The notes under the pieces were generated by a model that saw nothing but the letters and a program-made list of their open reading frames with translations, did not search any database and had not been told where the DNA came from. Source: Aureimonas endophytica (lineage in GTDB: Bacteria; Pseudomonadota; Alphaproteobacteria; Rhizobiales; Rhizobiaceae). Taken from it: 64,000 nucleotides of DNA. Shown piece after piece: positions 33,359 to 42,195 of this stretch (positions within the stretch are counted from its first letter, which is position 1; each line of letters starts with the position of its first letter). The position numbers and the translations under genes were made by a program. Location of the stretch: positions 37,306 to 101,305 of the forward strand of contig NZ_BMIQ01000011.1 in assembly GCF_014642635.1 (NCBI RefSeq), in the 5' to 3' direction.

Positions 33359-35050
33359 CTAGACGGATTCCGGCGGAAGCCCGCCCGCCAGGCGGTCGGC
33401 CTTGCCGATCGCCAGCGGGTCCTCGTCGGGCGCGCCGGGCCGCAGCCAGCCGGCGAAACGGTCGAAGGCGTCGAGCCCCCAGCGCGCGCCGGGCAGCCGC
33501 GCCGCCAGCGCCGCGAAACCGACGGGCGCCATGACCGAGGCCGGCAGGCCGACCGGCGCCCCGGCGATCGGGCGGTCGAGGCGCACCGTCATCAGCCCGT
33601 AATCGTCGAGCGTGCGCAGGCTCGTCGGCAGGCCGGCCCGGCCGGTATCGCCGGGATTGAAGTTGACGGCGACGACATGGCCAGCGACGCCTTCGCTCCG
33701 ATCGGCGAGATAGACCGTCACCGCCTGCCCCTGCCGCACGAGGTTCAGGCGCGGATTCTGGACGAGCGCGTCCACCACCGTGCCGTTCGCCTCCGTGCCG
33801 TCGCGGACGAGCTCGGCGATGCGCGCGCCGGAGAGGATGTAAGTCCCGGGCGTCGCGGCGATGGCGGAGACGGTGCAGTCGCAGGGCGAGACGATCGGCA
33901 GCGGCTCGTCGAGGCCGGCGAGCACGGTCCGCAGGCGCGCGATCGTCGCCTCCGTCGTGTCGATCGCCTGCCGGAAATCGGCGGGCGCCTTCTGGGTCGA
34001 GCGTCCGTCGCTGTTGAAGCGCCCGGCCTCGGCATTGGCGAGCTTCTGGCCGGCCGTCTCCTCGGCGGCCTTGGCGGCGGAGAGCGAGCGCTTCAGCCCG
34101 TTGAGCGTCTGCTCCTCCTGATCGAGGCGCTGCTGGCCGACGACGTCCTTCGCCTTCAGCCCGGCGAGGCGCTGATAGGCGCGGGTCTCGGTCTCGACCT
34201 GCGCCTCCAGCAATTGCCGATTGGCCGTCGCCTCGACGAAATCGGTGCGCGAGGCCTGCACGAAGGTGGCAAATCCGGCGCTCGCCTGTTCGAAGGCCCG
34301 CTTCTGCTGCTCGAGATCGGCCTGGAGCGCGGCGATCTGGGTTTCGGTGGACAGTCGCGCGCGCGGGCCAGCGAGCGGCCGGATCGAGGCGATCCGCTCG
34401 CCGAGCCGCACCCGGCTGCCGACCATCAGCCGGTCGCCGACGAGATAGCCGGCTTCCGGCGCGTGGAGCTGCTGAAGATCGCCGGCGATCGCCGCATAGT
34501 CCGTGGTGACGGTGAGGAGGCGGGCGGCCGCGAATCCGCCGCCGGCGACGACGATGGCGGCGAGACAGGCGAGCTTCGCGGCCTGGCCGAGATCGCGCCA
34601 GAGCCGGGAGCGCCGCCGCGCCGGCCCGACTTCCGTCTGCGCCACCGGCAGGCCGCCGATCACGGCGACCTCGCCCTCGACGCCGCTCTGGATGAAATGG
34701 TCGATGATCCGCGCCTTCTCGGGCGCGAGATCGATGAAGCGCAGGCCCCGCGCATAGGGTCCGGCGGTCCAGGTCACTTTCGCGTCGGCCGCGATCAGCA
34801 CGGAACAGCCCGCGAGCGGCACGAAGAGCTTCACCGCGTGGATCGAGCCCTCGGCCGCGCCGAGGCAACCGTCCTCCAGGCTGAAGCCGCTGATGCTCCA
34901 GTCGACGGCCTCGCAGAGGCGGCCATCGGCGAAGCCGATCGTCAGCGGCCGGTCGACCCGCTGGTGCATGCGCTTGCCGCTGGCGCTGGCAAGCGAAATC
35001 CTCGGCGCCTTCGCCAGTCTCTCGTCGAGATCCAGAGCGACGATACTCAT
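33359..35050 (-). CDS. Alg44-like PilZ / HlyD membrane protein
   Basis: 563 residues. N-terminal PilZ domain with both c-di-GMP motifs: RMHQR (27-31, RxxxR) and DWSISG (50-55, DxSxxG). A single membrane helix lies at ~180-200 (LACLAAIVVAGGGFAA), then a HlyD/membrane-fusion region with a long coiled coil (~240-360) and flanking lipoyl-like halves (LHAPEAGYLVGDRL and VSPCDCTVSAI). The layout is that of Alg44, which binds c-di-GMP and activates the synthase Alg8. It is the first gene of the three-gene operon. Confidence 0.8.
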   Translation of the reverse strand: MSIVALDLDERLAKAPRISLASASGKRMHQRVDRPLTIGFADGRLCEAVDWSISGFSLEDGCLGAAEGSIHAVKLFVPLAGCSVLIAADAKVTWTAGPYARGLRFIDLAPEKARIIDHFIQSGVEGEVAVIGGLPVAQTEVGPARRRSRLWRDLGQAAKLACLAAIVVAGGGFAAARLLTVTTDYAAIAGDLQQLHAPEAGYLVGDRLMVGSRVRLGERIASIRPLAGPRARLSTETQIAALQADLEQQKRAFEQASAGFATFVQASRTDFVEATANRQLLEAQVETETRAYQRLAGLKAKDVVGQQRLDQEEQTLNGLKRSLSAAKAAEETAGQKLANAEAGRFNSDGRSTQKAPADFRQAIDTTEATIARLRTVLAGLDEPLPIVSPCDCTVSAIAATPGTYILSGARIAELVRDGTEANGTVVDALVQNPRLNLVRQGQAVTVYLADRSEGVAGHVVAVNFNPGDTGRAGLPTSLRTLDDYGLMTVRLDRPIAGAPVGLPASVMAPVGFAALAARLPGARWGLDAFDRFAGWLRPGAPDEDPLAIGKADRLAGGLPPESV

Positions 35051-35244
35051 GCCAAGCCCCCCGCCGCCGGCCGGCCCCTCGCCCGCCCGATCGCCACCCG
35101 CGATCCTGGCTTCGTCGCGCCCGGCATCGAGACAGGCTGCCAGGGAGATGTTGAGAACCCGGCCGGGAAACCGCTAGGATTTTACCGAAGGCCTTCGATC
35201 CGAGCCCGCTTATGGATTGATCCTTGCTGCCTCCGTCGCAGCCT

Positions 35245-35382
35245 CGTCATCCCGGGCCCGACCCGGGATCCATGCCTCCCGCGATAGCGTAAGGATAAGG
35301 GTGGAGGTAGGCGTCCTTCCACGTCGTTTCCTGCCCGTCGCGACCGGTTTGGAATGGATCCCGGCTCAAGGCCGGGATGACG
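35245..35382. repeat. Family-C palindromic repeat, copy 3
   Basis: About 138 bp. It opens CGTCATCCCGGGCCCGACCC and ends AAGGCCGGGATGACG, identical at the tips to copy 1, with the interior CCCGTCGCGACCGG shared with copy 2. Similarity continues ~35 bases past the right tip in all three copies. It occupies the centre of the 391-base gap 35051-35441 upstream of the Alg44-like gene and downstream of the CFA synthase gene; nothing else is seen there. Confidence 0.9.
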
Positions 35383-35441
35383 ATGCGGCGAGTTGGGCGG
35401 GTCTCTGGGAAGGCACGACGATAGGAAGCCTCCGGCGGGTT

Positions 35442-36749
35442 TTAGGCATAGAGGTCGGCGCGCGTCGACGGCAGGCCCGAGGCGCCGCGATGGCGGCGGG
35501 AGGCGAGCGTCTGGTAGAGACAGACGGTGTTGCGCTCGAAGGCGATCGAGCAGGCGGCCAGATAGGCGAGCCAGAGCCGGGTCTTCGGCGCGCCGACCAG
35601 GGCGACGGCCTCGTCGTAGCGGGCGAGCAGCCGGTCGTGCCAGTGCCGGCAGGTGCGCTGATAGTGCTCGCGCAGGTCCTCGACGTCATGCACCTCGAAG
35701 CCGTGCCGCTCCAGCGACTGCAGCGTGGAGCCGATATTGTCGAGCTCGCCGCCGGGAAAGATATACTTGGTGAGGAGGCGGAATTCCGGATTCTGCCGCC
35801 GGAGCAGCTTCTTGCGGCGCTTGGCCGGGCGGGTGATCGCCTGATGGAAATAGAGGCCGTCCTTCTTCAGGACGCGCCGCACGGTCTCGTAATAGGCGTC
35901 GTACTGGTCGAAGCCGAGATGTTCCTGCATGCCGACCGAGGAGACCTTGTCGTATTTGCCGGTGACGTGCCGATAGTCGCGGATGTCGATCGTGACGCGG
36001 TCGGCAAGGCCCCGCCGGCGCACCTCTTCCTGGGCATAGGCGACCTGCTCTTCCGACAGGCTGACGCCATGGGCATGGACGCCGTAGCGCTCCGCCGCAT
36101 GGATGCAGAGGGCGCCCCAGCCGCAGCCGATGTCGAGCAGCCGGTCGCCGGGCTTCAGGCGCAGCTTGCGGCAGATATGGTCGAGCTTGGCCTCCTGCAT
36201 CGCGTCGAGCGAGGCGTCCCAGTCCGTCGCATAGCCGCAGGTATAGACCATGCGCCGGTCGAGGAAGAGCGCGTAGAACTCGTTCGAGACATCGTAGTGA
36301 TAGGCGACGTTCTCCTTGTTGCGCCGGGCGTCGCCGCCCTCCTTCTCGGCCGCGACCGCCTCCAGCGGCCAGTCGGAGCCGCGCGGAAGAAACAGGAACT
36401 TCAGGCCCGTCGCGAGCGCCAGCCGGCGGTCGAGGCTGCGGCGCACCTCCGCCGTGCGCACGCTCGGCCGCCGCGCCACGAGATCGAAGATCGAGCCGTT
36501 GAGGATGTCGATGCGGCCCGCGACCCAGAGATTGGCGAGGGTCTCGGCCTTCGGCGCGCGCAGGAGCGCGGCCACCAGATTCTCGTCGGCAAGGGCGATG
36601 GCCGGCGCGTCGGCCGGCCAGTCGGCCGGCACGAAGCCGCCGTCCCAGAGCCGGAAGCCGAGATCGAGCCCGAGGCGCTCGCGCGCATGGGTCAGGAGCC
36701 TTCGAAGCGCGTCGAGACGCTCCCTCGCCTTCGCATCCATGACGTCCAT
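35442..36749 (-). CDS. cfa: Cyclopropane-fatty-acyl-phospholipid synthase family methyltransferase
   Basis: 435 residues. SAM site LLDIGCGWGALCIHAAERYG, then GVSLSEEQ, and the lipid/bicarbonate region SVGMQEHLGF with Glu; YHYDVSNEFYALFLDRRMVYTCGY is the highly conserved substrate entry segment. It should add a methylene bridge to unsaturated acyl chains in the inner membrane. The N-terminal ~120-residue domain is complete. Starts MDVMDAK; Met4 is an equally possible start. Stands alone, leftward. Confidence 0.9.
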   Translation of the reverse strand: MDVMDAKARERLDALRRLLTHARERLGLDLGFRLWDGGFVPADWPADAPAIALADENLVAALLRAPKAETLANLWVAGRIDILNGSIFDLVARRPSVRTAEVRRSLDRRLALATGLKFLFLPRGSDWPLEAVAAEKEGGDARRNKENVAYHYDVSNEFYALFLDRRMVYTCGYATDWDASLDAMQEAKLDHICRKLRLKPGDRLLDIGCGWGALCIHAAERYGVHAHGVSLSEEQVAYAQEEVRRRGLADRVTIDIRDYRHVTGKYDKVSSVGMQEHLGFDQYDAYYETVRRVLKKDGLYFHQAITRPAKRRKKLLRRQNPEFRLLTKYIFPGGELDNIGSTLQSLERHGFEVHDVEDLREHYQRTCRHWHDRLLARYDEAVALVGAPKTRLWLAYLAACSIAFERNTVCLYQTLASRRHRGASGLPSTRADLYA

Positions 36750-36820
36750 CCCGCTCCGCCCCTCTTTCTCCTAGCAGATCGCGGGCGGACGGCCAGCCTT
36801 CCCGCCGCGCCCCGCCGCGC

Positions 36821-37042
36821 TCAGGCGAGACCGGCCGCCTTGCGCAGAGCCTCGTTGATCCGCTCCTGCCAGCCGGGCCCCTCCTCCTGAAACCAGTAGA
36901 GAACGTCCTGGTCGATGCGCAGCGACACCATTTCCTTGACGCCCGGCGCGGCCGGCGCCGGATCGGGCAGGCGCTGCGGCGTGGTCGTCTTGCGGAAGGC
37001 GGCTTCGGCGGCATCGCGCGGATTGGTCGGTCGGCGGGTCAT
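36821..37042 (-). CDS. BrnA-type antitoxin (orphan)
   Basis: 73 residues from MTRRPTN. The C-terminal half, VKEMVSLRIDQDVLYWFQEE, GWQERINEALRKAA, is the ribbon-helix-helix domain of BrnA antitoxins. In known loci brnT, encoding the RNase toxin, comes directly before brnA. The 200 bases upstream on this strand contain no BrnT-like frame, so this is either an orphan or its partner has been lost. A longer in-frame opening to 37246 has no recognisable content. Confidence 0.7.
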   Translation of the reverse strand: MTRRPTNPRDAAEAAFRKTTTPQRLPDPAPAAPGVKEMVSLRIDQDVLYWFQEEGPGWQERINEALRKAAGLA

Positions 37043-37628
37043 CGGTCCCCTTTCGCCATGGTCGAATCCTCGTCTCCCGTTCACCGCAGCCGTCGCATCG
37101 TCTCGAGGCCGCCCTGCGAGGAGGACCTTGTCAATGCTGGCCCGTCTTTGCCGGCGCAGTGAACCGGAACCCATGCCCTTCCCTATAGGCCGCGCGTGCC
37201 GACCGCCAGACGCGAGCCGCGCTCGACGCTTTCCCGCGATCGCCATACGCCGCTCGGCGCGTGGCTCGATCCCGCCGAGGCCCGCGCCGGCGTCGTCCTG
37301 CTTCGCGACGGGCCGGTGATGCGCGCGTTCGTCATCCTTCCGAGCTTACCGGTCGTCGCGCAACCCGATGTTTCGCGCCGCCACCCGACCGGGCCGAATC
37401 ATGCGCCCTCAAGTAGATCTAGCAGTTATGCTCAGTGAGCATATGATACTATTGTTGCAATATCATGAAATATCGTAGTATGGCCAAATGTGTCTTTTCG
37501 GAGACTCGTATTTTGTCATGAAATGTCACAATCTATCGCGTTGTTGCTTGAATTGTGGCGATGTTTCAAAGAGCCGGCCGGAAGGTTGATGGGGATCAAC
37601 CTAACGTCGACTTCGAGGCATCTTTCCC
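37043..37628. promoter_or_regulatory. Long intergenic region upstream of the porin, AT-rich
   Basis: No convincing gene in these 586 bases. From about 37415 to 37570 the sequence is strikingly AT-rich for this window. It contains a perfect dyad ATGCTCAGTGAGCAT (37428-37442) and an imperfect hairpin between ATACTA near 37446 and TAGTAT near 37476. Highly expressed porin genes often have such regulated leaders, so promoter and operator elements are expected here. I could not settle on a -35/-10 pair. Confidence 0.5.
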
Positions 37629-38918
37629 ATGACGATCAAGAAACTCCTGCTCGGCTTCGCGGCGGCTCTGGCCGCGGTCTCGGGCGCTAGGGCGGCCGAC
37701 GCGCCGGTGACGCAGGTCGAGCCGGAACCGGTCGAATATGTCCGCGTCTGCGACGTCTACGGCACCGGCTTCTTCTACCTGCCCGGCACCGAGACCTGCC
37801 TGAAGATCGGCGGCTATGTCCGCATGCGCGTCCAGGCGAACGATCAGGAATATAACAGCGATCCCGACCGCGAGCGCTTCAACGGCGCCGGCACGCTGAT
37901 CGGCGACGACTACACGGTCGGCACCCGCACGCGCGCCCGTCTCGAATTCGACGCCCGCGAGGAGACCGAGCTCGGCACGCTGCGCGGCAAGGTGCGGCTG
38001 GAAGCCAACAACACCTTCAACGACAGTGCCGCCTATCAGATGGACGAGGGCTATCTCCAGCTCGGCGGCCTGACGGTCGGCTATCTCGACACGGTCTGGA
38101 CCGCCAATGACGGCGGCGTCGAAGACGGCCTGCTGCTCGACGAATACGACTTCGCCACCGGCGACTTCAACGCGAACCGCATCTCCTACACCTATTCGGC
38201 GAGCGGCTTCTCCGGCACGCTGTCGCTGGAGGACGACGGCTCGGGCGATTTCGTGCCCGACGTCCTCGCCAAGCTCGCCTACAAGGGCAAGTGGGGCGGC
38301 GCCTATGTGATCGGCGTCTATGACGAGGACAGCGGCGAACAGTCGAACGCGCGGCGCGGCACCAACCCGCTCGACATCCGCACCATCTATAGCCTGACCA
38401 CGGACGAGTTCGACGGCGACGGCAAGGACGGCGCCTTCGCCGTCAAGGGCGGCTTCCTTCTGAACAACCTCGTCGCCGACAAGTCGGTGCTGAAATTCGA
38501 AGGCCATTACGCCTTCGACCCAACCATCTATGCCCGCATCGACGATGTCGGCCGCGTCTCGACGCGCGGCACCAACGACTTCAACCAAAGCTCGCTCAAC
38601 AGCATCAATGGCGGGCGCCTGAACATTTCGAGCGAATGGCAGGTCGGCGGCGCCTACCGCCAGGATATCGGCAAGCTCTTCGTCATCGCCAACGGCATCT
38701 ACGGCCGGACCTTCGACCTCAACGCCACCTCGCCGGGCTTCAACTACGGCAATGTCGGCTCGATCGACTATTGGGGCGTCGGCGGCGATATCGGCTACAA
38801 GGTGACCTCGAACTTCACCGTGAAGGCCGAAGTCTCCTATGTCGATCTCGACCTGCCGGCCAATGTCGACGATTTCGACCAGACGCGCGGCTTCATCGAG
38901 TTCCGCCGCGACTTCTGA
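37629..38918 (+). CDS. Outer-membrane porin (Brucella Omp2b / rhizobial type)
   Basis: 429 residues. Signal peptide TIKKLLLGFAAALAAVSGARA ends at ARA-AD. The mature N-terminus contains VRVCDVYGTGFFYLPGTETC, LKIGGYVRMR, the hallmark of Hyphomicrobiales porins with its Cys pair. The body alternates beta strands with acidic loops, and the last residue is Phe (FIEFRRDF), as required for outer-membrane insertion. Forms a 16-strand diffusion channel. ATG preceded by GAGG at some distance. A strong terminator follows. Confidence 0.92.
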   Translation: MTIKKLLLGFAAALAAVSGARAADAPVTQVEPEPVEYVRVCDVYGTGFFYLPGTETCLKIGGYVRMRVQANDQEYNSDPDRERFNGAGTLIGDDYTVGTRTRARLEFDAREETELGTLRGKVRLEANNTFNDSAAYQMDEGYLQLGGLTVGYLDTVWTANDGGVEDGLLLDEYDFATGDFNANRISYTYSASGFSGTLSLEDDGSGDFVPDVLAKLAYKGKWGGAYVIGVYDEDSGEQSNARRGTNPLDIRTIYSLTTDEFDGDGKDGAFAVKGGFLLNNLVADKSVLKFEGHYAFDPTIYARIDDVGRVSTRGTNDFNQSSLNSINGGRLNISSEWQVGGAYRQDIGKLFVIANGIYGRTFDLNATSPGFNYGNVGSIDYWGVGGDIGYKVTSNFTVKAEVSYVDLDLPANVDDFDQTRGFIEFRRDF

Positions 38919-38939
38919 CGTCCAGACACGGACGATCGG

Positions 38940-38976
38940 GGGCGGCGTCGGCTTCGGCCGGCGCCGCCCTTTCCTT
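38940..38976 (+). terminator. Rho-independent terminator of the porin gene
   Basis: A 13-bp GC stem (GGGCGGCGTCGGC / GCCGGCGCCGCCC, one G-U pair) closed by a TTCG tetraloop at 38953-38956 and followed by TTTCCTT. It starts 22 bases after the porin stop. Confidence 0.85.
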
Positions 38977-39042
38977 GTCCGGCAGGCCAAGCCCATGACT
39001 TGCTTTGCGAAGGGTCCGCCGATCCGCTAGACGGAAGCCGTC

Positions 39043-39474
39043 ATGCCGGCCTCTCCGTCACCGCCCCCGCGCCCGTTCCTTCCGCCCGATGCCGCCGACG
39101 CTCCGGCGATCGCGGCGGTCGAAGCCGATCTCCGGCGCATGGTGACGCGCTTCTACACCGCCGTGCGCGACGACGCGCTGCTCGGCCCGCTCTTCGCCGA
39201 GGTCGAGGACTGGCCCGCCCATCTCGACCGCATCGCCGCCTTCTGGTCCTCGATCGTGCTGGGGACGGGGCGCTACAAAAGCAATCCCTTCGGCGTGCAC
39301 CTGCCGCTGCGCGAGCGGCTGGAGCCCAGGCATTTCGAGCGCTGGCTGGCGCTCTGGTCCGCCACCGCCCGCGCCAGTCTCGCGCCGCCGCTGGCCGACC
39401 ATGTGGCGGCGAAGGCCGCCCGCATCGCGGACAGCCTCCGGGCCGGCCTGCTGTTCCGGCCGGAACCGGCCTGA
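39043..39474 (+). CDS. Group III truncated hemoglobin
   Basis: 143 residues. VTRFYTAVRDDALLGPLFAEV, WPAHLDRIAAFWSSIVLG, RYKSNPFGVHLPL and RHFERWLALWSAT follow the group III pattern. His86 (VHLPL) and His97 (RHFERW) are the conserved histidines, one of which is the heme ligand; Trp105 is also kept. Likely a cytosolic heme protein involved in NO or peroxide chemistry or oxygen sensing. The N-terminal ~14 residues are proline-rich and probably disordered. Convergent with the following LLM gene; 11 bases apart. Confidence 0.85.
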   Translation: MPASPSPPPRPFLPPDAADAPAIAAVEADLRRMVTRFYTAVRDDALLGPLFAEVEDWPAHLDRIAAFWSSIVLGTGRYKSNPFGVHLPLRERLEPRHFERWLALWSATARASLAPPLADHVAAKAARIADSLRAGLLFRPEPA

Positions 39475-39484
39475 CGGGCCGCCG

Positions 39485-40534
39485 TCAGGCCGCCTCGTTC
39501 CCCGCCGCCGGCGCGGTGCCGCGCCAGCCGAGCGCCGGGGCGACCTCCGTCAGGATCGTCTCGATCACATGGGCATTATAGGCGACGCCCAGCTGGTTCG
39601 GCACGGTGAGAAGCAGCGTGTCGGCCTCGGCGATCGCCTCGTCCGTCTTGAGAAGCTCCACCAGCCGGTCCGGCTCGGCGGCATAGGAGCGGCCGAACAC
39701 CGCCCGCATATTGTCGATGATGCCGACATGGTCGCCATCCTCGCCGCTGCCGAAATAGGCGCGGTCCTCGTCGTTCACCAGGGCGAAGATCGAGCGCGAC
39801 ACCGAAACGCGCGGGCTGCGCGTATGGCCGGCCTCGCGCCAGGCGGCCCGATAGGCACGGATCTGCTTGGCCTGCTGCACATGGAAGGGCTCGCCGCTCT
39901 CGTCCGCCTTGAGGGTCGAGCTTTGCAGGTTCATGCCCTGGCGCGCCGCCCAGACCGCCGTGGCGTCGGAGGCCGAACCCCACCAGATGCGCTCGGCAAG
40001 GCCCGGCGAATGCGGCTCGAGGCGCAGGAGCCCCGGCGGGTTGGGAAACATCGGCCGGGGATTGGGCGCGGCGAAGCCCTCGCCCTTCAGGAGTTCGCGG
40101 AAGACCTCGGCATGGCGCCGGCCCATATCGGCATCGCTCTCGCCCGGTGCCGGCGCGTAGCCGAAATGGCGCCAGCCGTCGATCACCTGTTCCGGCGAGC
40201 CGCGGCTGAGCCCGAGCTGGAGACGGCCGCCGGCGATGAGATCGGCGGCGCCGGCATCCTCCGCCATGTAGAACGGGTTCTCGTAGCGCATGTCGATGAC
40301 GCCCGTGCCGATCTCGATGCGGCGCGTCCTGGCGCCGATCGCCGCGAGAAGCGGAAAGGGCGAGGCGAGCTGGCGGGCGAAGTGATGGACGCGGAAATAG
40401 GCGCCGTCCGCGCCGAGCTCCTCCGCCGCGACGGCGAGATCGATCGATTGCAGCAGCGTGTCTGCAGCCGAGCGCGTGCCCGAGCGCGGCGAGGGCGACC
40501 AATGGCCGAAGGAGAGAAAGCCGATCTTCTTCAT
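39485..40534 (-). CDS. LLM class flavin-dependent oxidoreductase (luciferase-like)
   Basis: 349 residues, TIM-barrel. IGFLSFGHWS, EELGADGAYFRVHHFARQL, IEIGTGVIDMRYENPFYMAE and GRLQLGLSRGSPEQV are standard F420/FMN-dependent monooxygenase landmarks. In this order FMNH2 from a separate reductase is expected. Substrate unknown. Monocistronic, with 210 bases before the divergent hypothetical gene. Confidence 0.85.
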   Translation of the reverse strand: MKKIGFLSFGHWSPSPRSGTRSAADTLLQSIDLAVAAEELGADGAYFRVHHFARQLASPFPLLAAIGARTRRIEIGTGVIDMRYENPFYMAEDAGAADLIAGGRLQLGLSRGSPEQVIDGWRHFGYAPAPGESDADMGRRHAEVFRELLKGEGFAAPNPRPMFPNPPGLLRLEPHSPGLAERIWWGSASDATAVWAARQGMNLQSSTLKADESGEPFHVQQAKQIRAYRAAWREAGHTRSPRVSVSRSIFALVNDEDRAYFGSGEDGDHVGIIDNMRAVFGRSYAAEPDRLVELLKTDEAIAEADTLLLTVPNQLGVAYNAHVIETILTEVAPALGWRGTAPAAGNEAA

Positions 40535-40744
40535 CGCGAAGCTCCTTTCGAGCGGAAGGGGCCGGCCGGCCTCGTCTCCGCTGAGGCGCGGAGGCCGCCG
40601 TTCCGCCGTCCCGGGTTCTCAGATACGCAAGCCTGACGCCCTCGGCAAAAGGCGGCGCCGGGGAATGACTGTTCGAGTTTCGTGAACGATGCCGCGCGCT
40701 TCGCCGCCGAGGGAAAGATCCGGGCGCGGCCGCGTTCCAGCGAG

Positions 40745-41386
40745 ATGACGTCGCCGACCGATCCAGAAGGCTCTCCGACGCCCTCCGCCGAATGGGACCT
40801 GCCGGCGGCGGCGGGCTTCGGCTCGTCGGTGCGGCTCTCGGGGATCGAGCGCGAGATCCGCGCCCGGCTGCCCTGGGCTCAGCGGCCGGGCCTCAGCGTC
40901 GAGACCGGCCGCATCGTCCTGCGCCTGCCGGAAGCCGATGCCGACGCGCTGGCGGCGGCCGCGCGGATCGTCGGCGAAACGGTCGCGCGTCTCGACACGC
41001 TGCCGGTCCTGCCGCGCGAATTGGAGGACATTCTCGCCATCACCGCGCATGAGCGGCAGAAATGGACGAAGGACGGCCGGCTGCAGAGCGCCGGCACCCG
41101 CACCGTCAAGCTGCGCGGCCGGGCGAAGGCGGTGACCTTCCATGTCTTCGATCCCCGGCATGTCGAGGACGTGCTCGACCGCGACCTGCCCTCGCTCTGG
41201 CGGGAGGAGGACCGGCAGGCGGGCGCCGAGACGCGTCGCCGCGCGGCGGCCAAGGCCGCCGAGACGCGCGCCGGGCGAGGCGCCGGCAAGCCCGCCGCGC
41301 CGCAGGCCCGCCCGCCGCGCGACGAGACGCCGCGCCCGCGCCTCGAAGGCTGGGACGCCTTCGCCGGCACCGGGCTCCTGCGCTGA
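40745..41386 (+). CDS. Conserved-looking hypothetical protein
   Basis: 213 residues from ATG 40745; GTG 40682 in frame would add 21. I do not recognise the family. A structured core at ~15-135 (SVRLSGIEREIRARLPWAQ, LPRELEDILAITAHERQKWT, KLRGRAKAVTFHVFDPRHVE) is followed by a basic, alanine/arginine-rich tail (~140-195) that looks disordered and may bind nucleic acid. It ends GWDAFAGTGLL. Absence of membrane segments or leader suggests the cytosol. Composition and codon use match real genes here. Confidence 0.6.
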   Translation: MTSPTDPEGSPTPSAEWDLPAAAGFGSSVRLSGIEREIRARLPWAQRPGLSVETGRIVLRLPEADADALAAAARIVGETVARLDTLPVLPRELEDILAITAHERQKWTKDGRLQSAGTRTVKLRGRAKAVTFHVFDPRHVEDVLDRDLPSLWREEDRQAGAETRRRAAAKAAETRAGRGAGKPAAPQARPPRDETPRPRLEGWDAFAGTGLLR

Positions 41387-41411
41387 GGCCGGTCGAAGAC
41401 GTCGCCGCCCG

Positions 41412-41585
41412 TCAGCCCTTGCCGGGGCCCAGGATCTTGCGCCGGGCGGCGGCCTTGCGGTTCGCCCGGTCGATGCGGGCGTCTTTATCGCGCTCCGCCT
41501 GAAGCCGCGCCGCCTTCAGGCGCGCCGACTTCTCCTCCGTCGTCTCCACCCGGCTCTCGCCCGGCGGGCGGTTCGTCTCGTCCAT
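41412..41585 (-). CDS. Small charged hypothetical protein
   Basis: 57 residues from MDETNRPPGESR. GAGGGAG lies a few bases upstream, which favours this ATG over Met codons at 41603 and 41621. Nearly half the residues are charged; EEKSARLKAARLQAERDKDA is likely a single amphipathic helix and the C-terminus is basic (RANRKAAARRKILGPGKG). No function assigned. Convergent with the hypothetical gene at 40745, 25 bases apart. Confidence 0.5.
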   Translation of the reverse strand: MDETNRPPGESRVETTEEKSARLKAARLQAERDKDARIDRANRKAAARRKILGPGKG

Positions 41586-41736
41586 CGCCTGCTCCCTCGT
41601 CATACGACGCCCTGATCGCATGCGGGACGGGGCGTCTCCAAGCCCGGACGGGAGATTTCCCGGCTGCCGAATCGGCCCGGAACGGGGCCGGAAAGCCTTC
41701 GTTTGCCGTTCATCGAAGCAATCACCGAGGAACGAA

Positions 41737-42186
41737 ATGGTTACGACAGTCGGAACGGAAGCAACGATCCAGGATCTGGTGCAGAATCTGCTCTATCTCG
41801 AACATGACGCGATCGCCGCCTACGAGACGACGATCGATCGACTGAACAATGCGCAATACAAGCAGCAGATCGCCTCGTTTCGCGAGGATCATCTTCGGCA
41901 TGTCCAGGAACTGCGGAAGATGGCCGGCATGCTGGGCATCGAGAGTCCGACGGAAGGCGATGCCAAGCAATGGCTGACGACGGGCAAGGTGGCACTGGCC
42001 GGCCTGATGGGCGACGGTGCCGTGCTCCAGGCCATGCGCTCCAACGAGGAGGACACGGTCGCCGCCTATGAGCGGGCGAGCGAACATGCCGATGCCGCGC
42101 CGGAATCGCGCCGCTTCTTCGCCGCCTTCGCGGCGGACGAGCGCCGGCACCGGGAATGGATGAACCAGACCTCCGGCAACGCCTGA
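41737..42186 (+). CDS. Ferritin-like domain protein (DUF2383-type)
   Basis: 149 residues. Four-helix bundle with metal-ligand-type residues in each helix: YLEHDAIAAYE, EDHLRHVQEL, NEEDTVAAYERA and DERRHREWM. This is the pattern of bacterioferritin/rubrerythrin relatives of the DUF2383 group. Possible role in iron or oxidative stress handling. GAGG lies before the ATG. A strong hairpin follows the stop. Confidence 0.8.
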   Translation: MVTTVGTEATIQDLVQNLLYLEHDAIAAYETTIDRLNNAQYKQQIASFREDHLRHVQELRKMAGMLGIESPTEGDAKQWLTTGKVALAGLMGDGAVLQAMRSNEEDTVAAYERASEHADAAPESRRFFAAFAADERRHREWMNQTSGNA

Positions 42187-42195
42187 CCGGCACCG

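Noticed and set aside
37043-37246. BrnT toxin frame upstream of brnA
   Set aside because: None of the three minus-strand frames contains BrnT-like sequence.
37196-37438. 80-codon plus-strand frame before the porin
   Set aside because: No ribosome site, no conserved motif and it runs into the AT-rich control region.
37490-37690. 66-codon frame overlapping the porin start
   Set aside because: Overlaps the porin signal peptide in another frame and lacks any coding signature.
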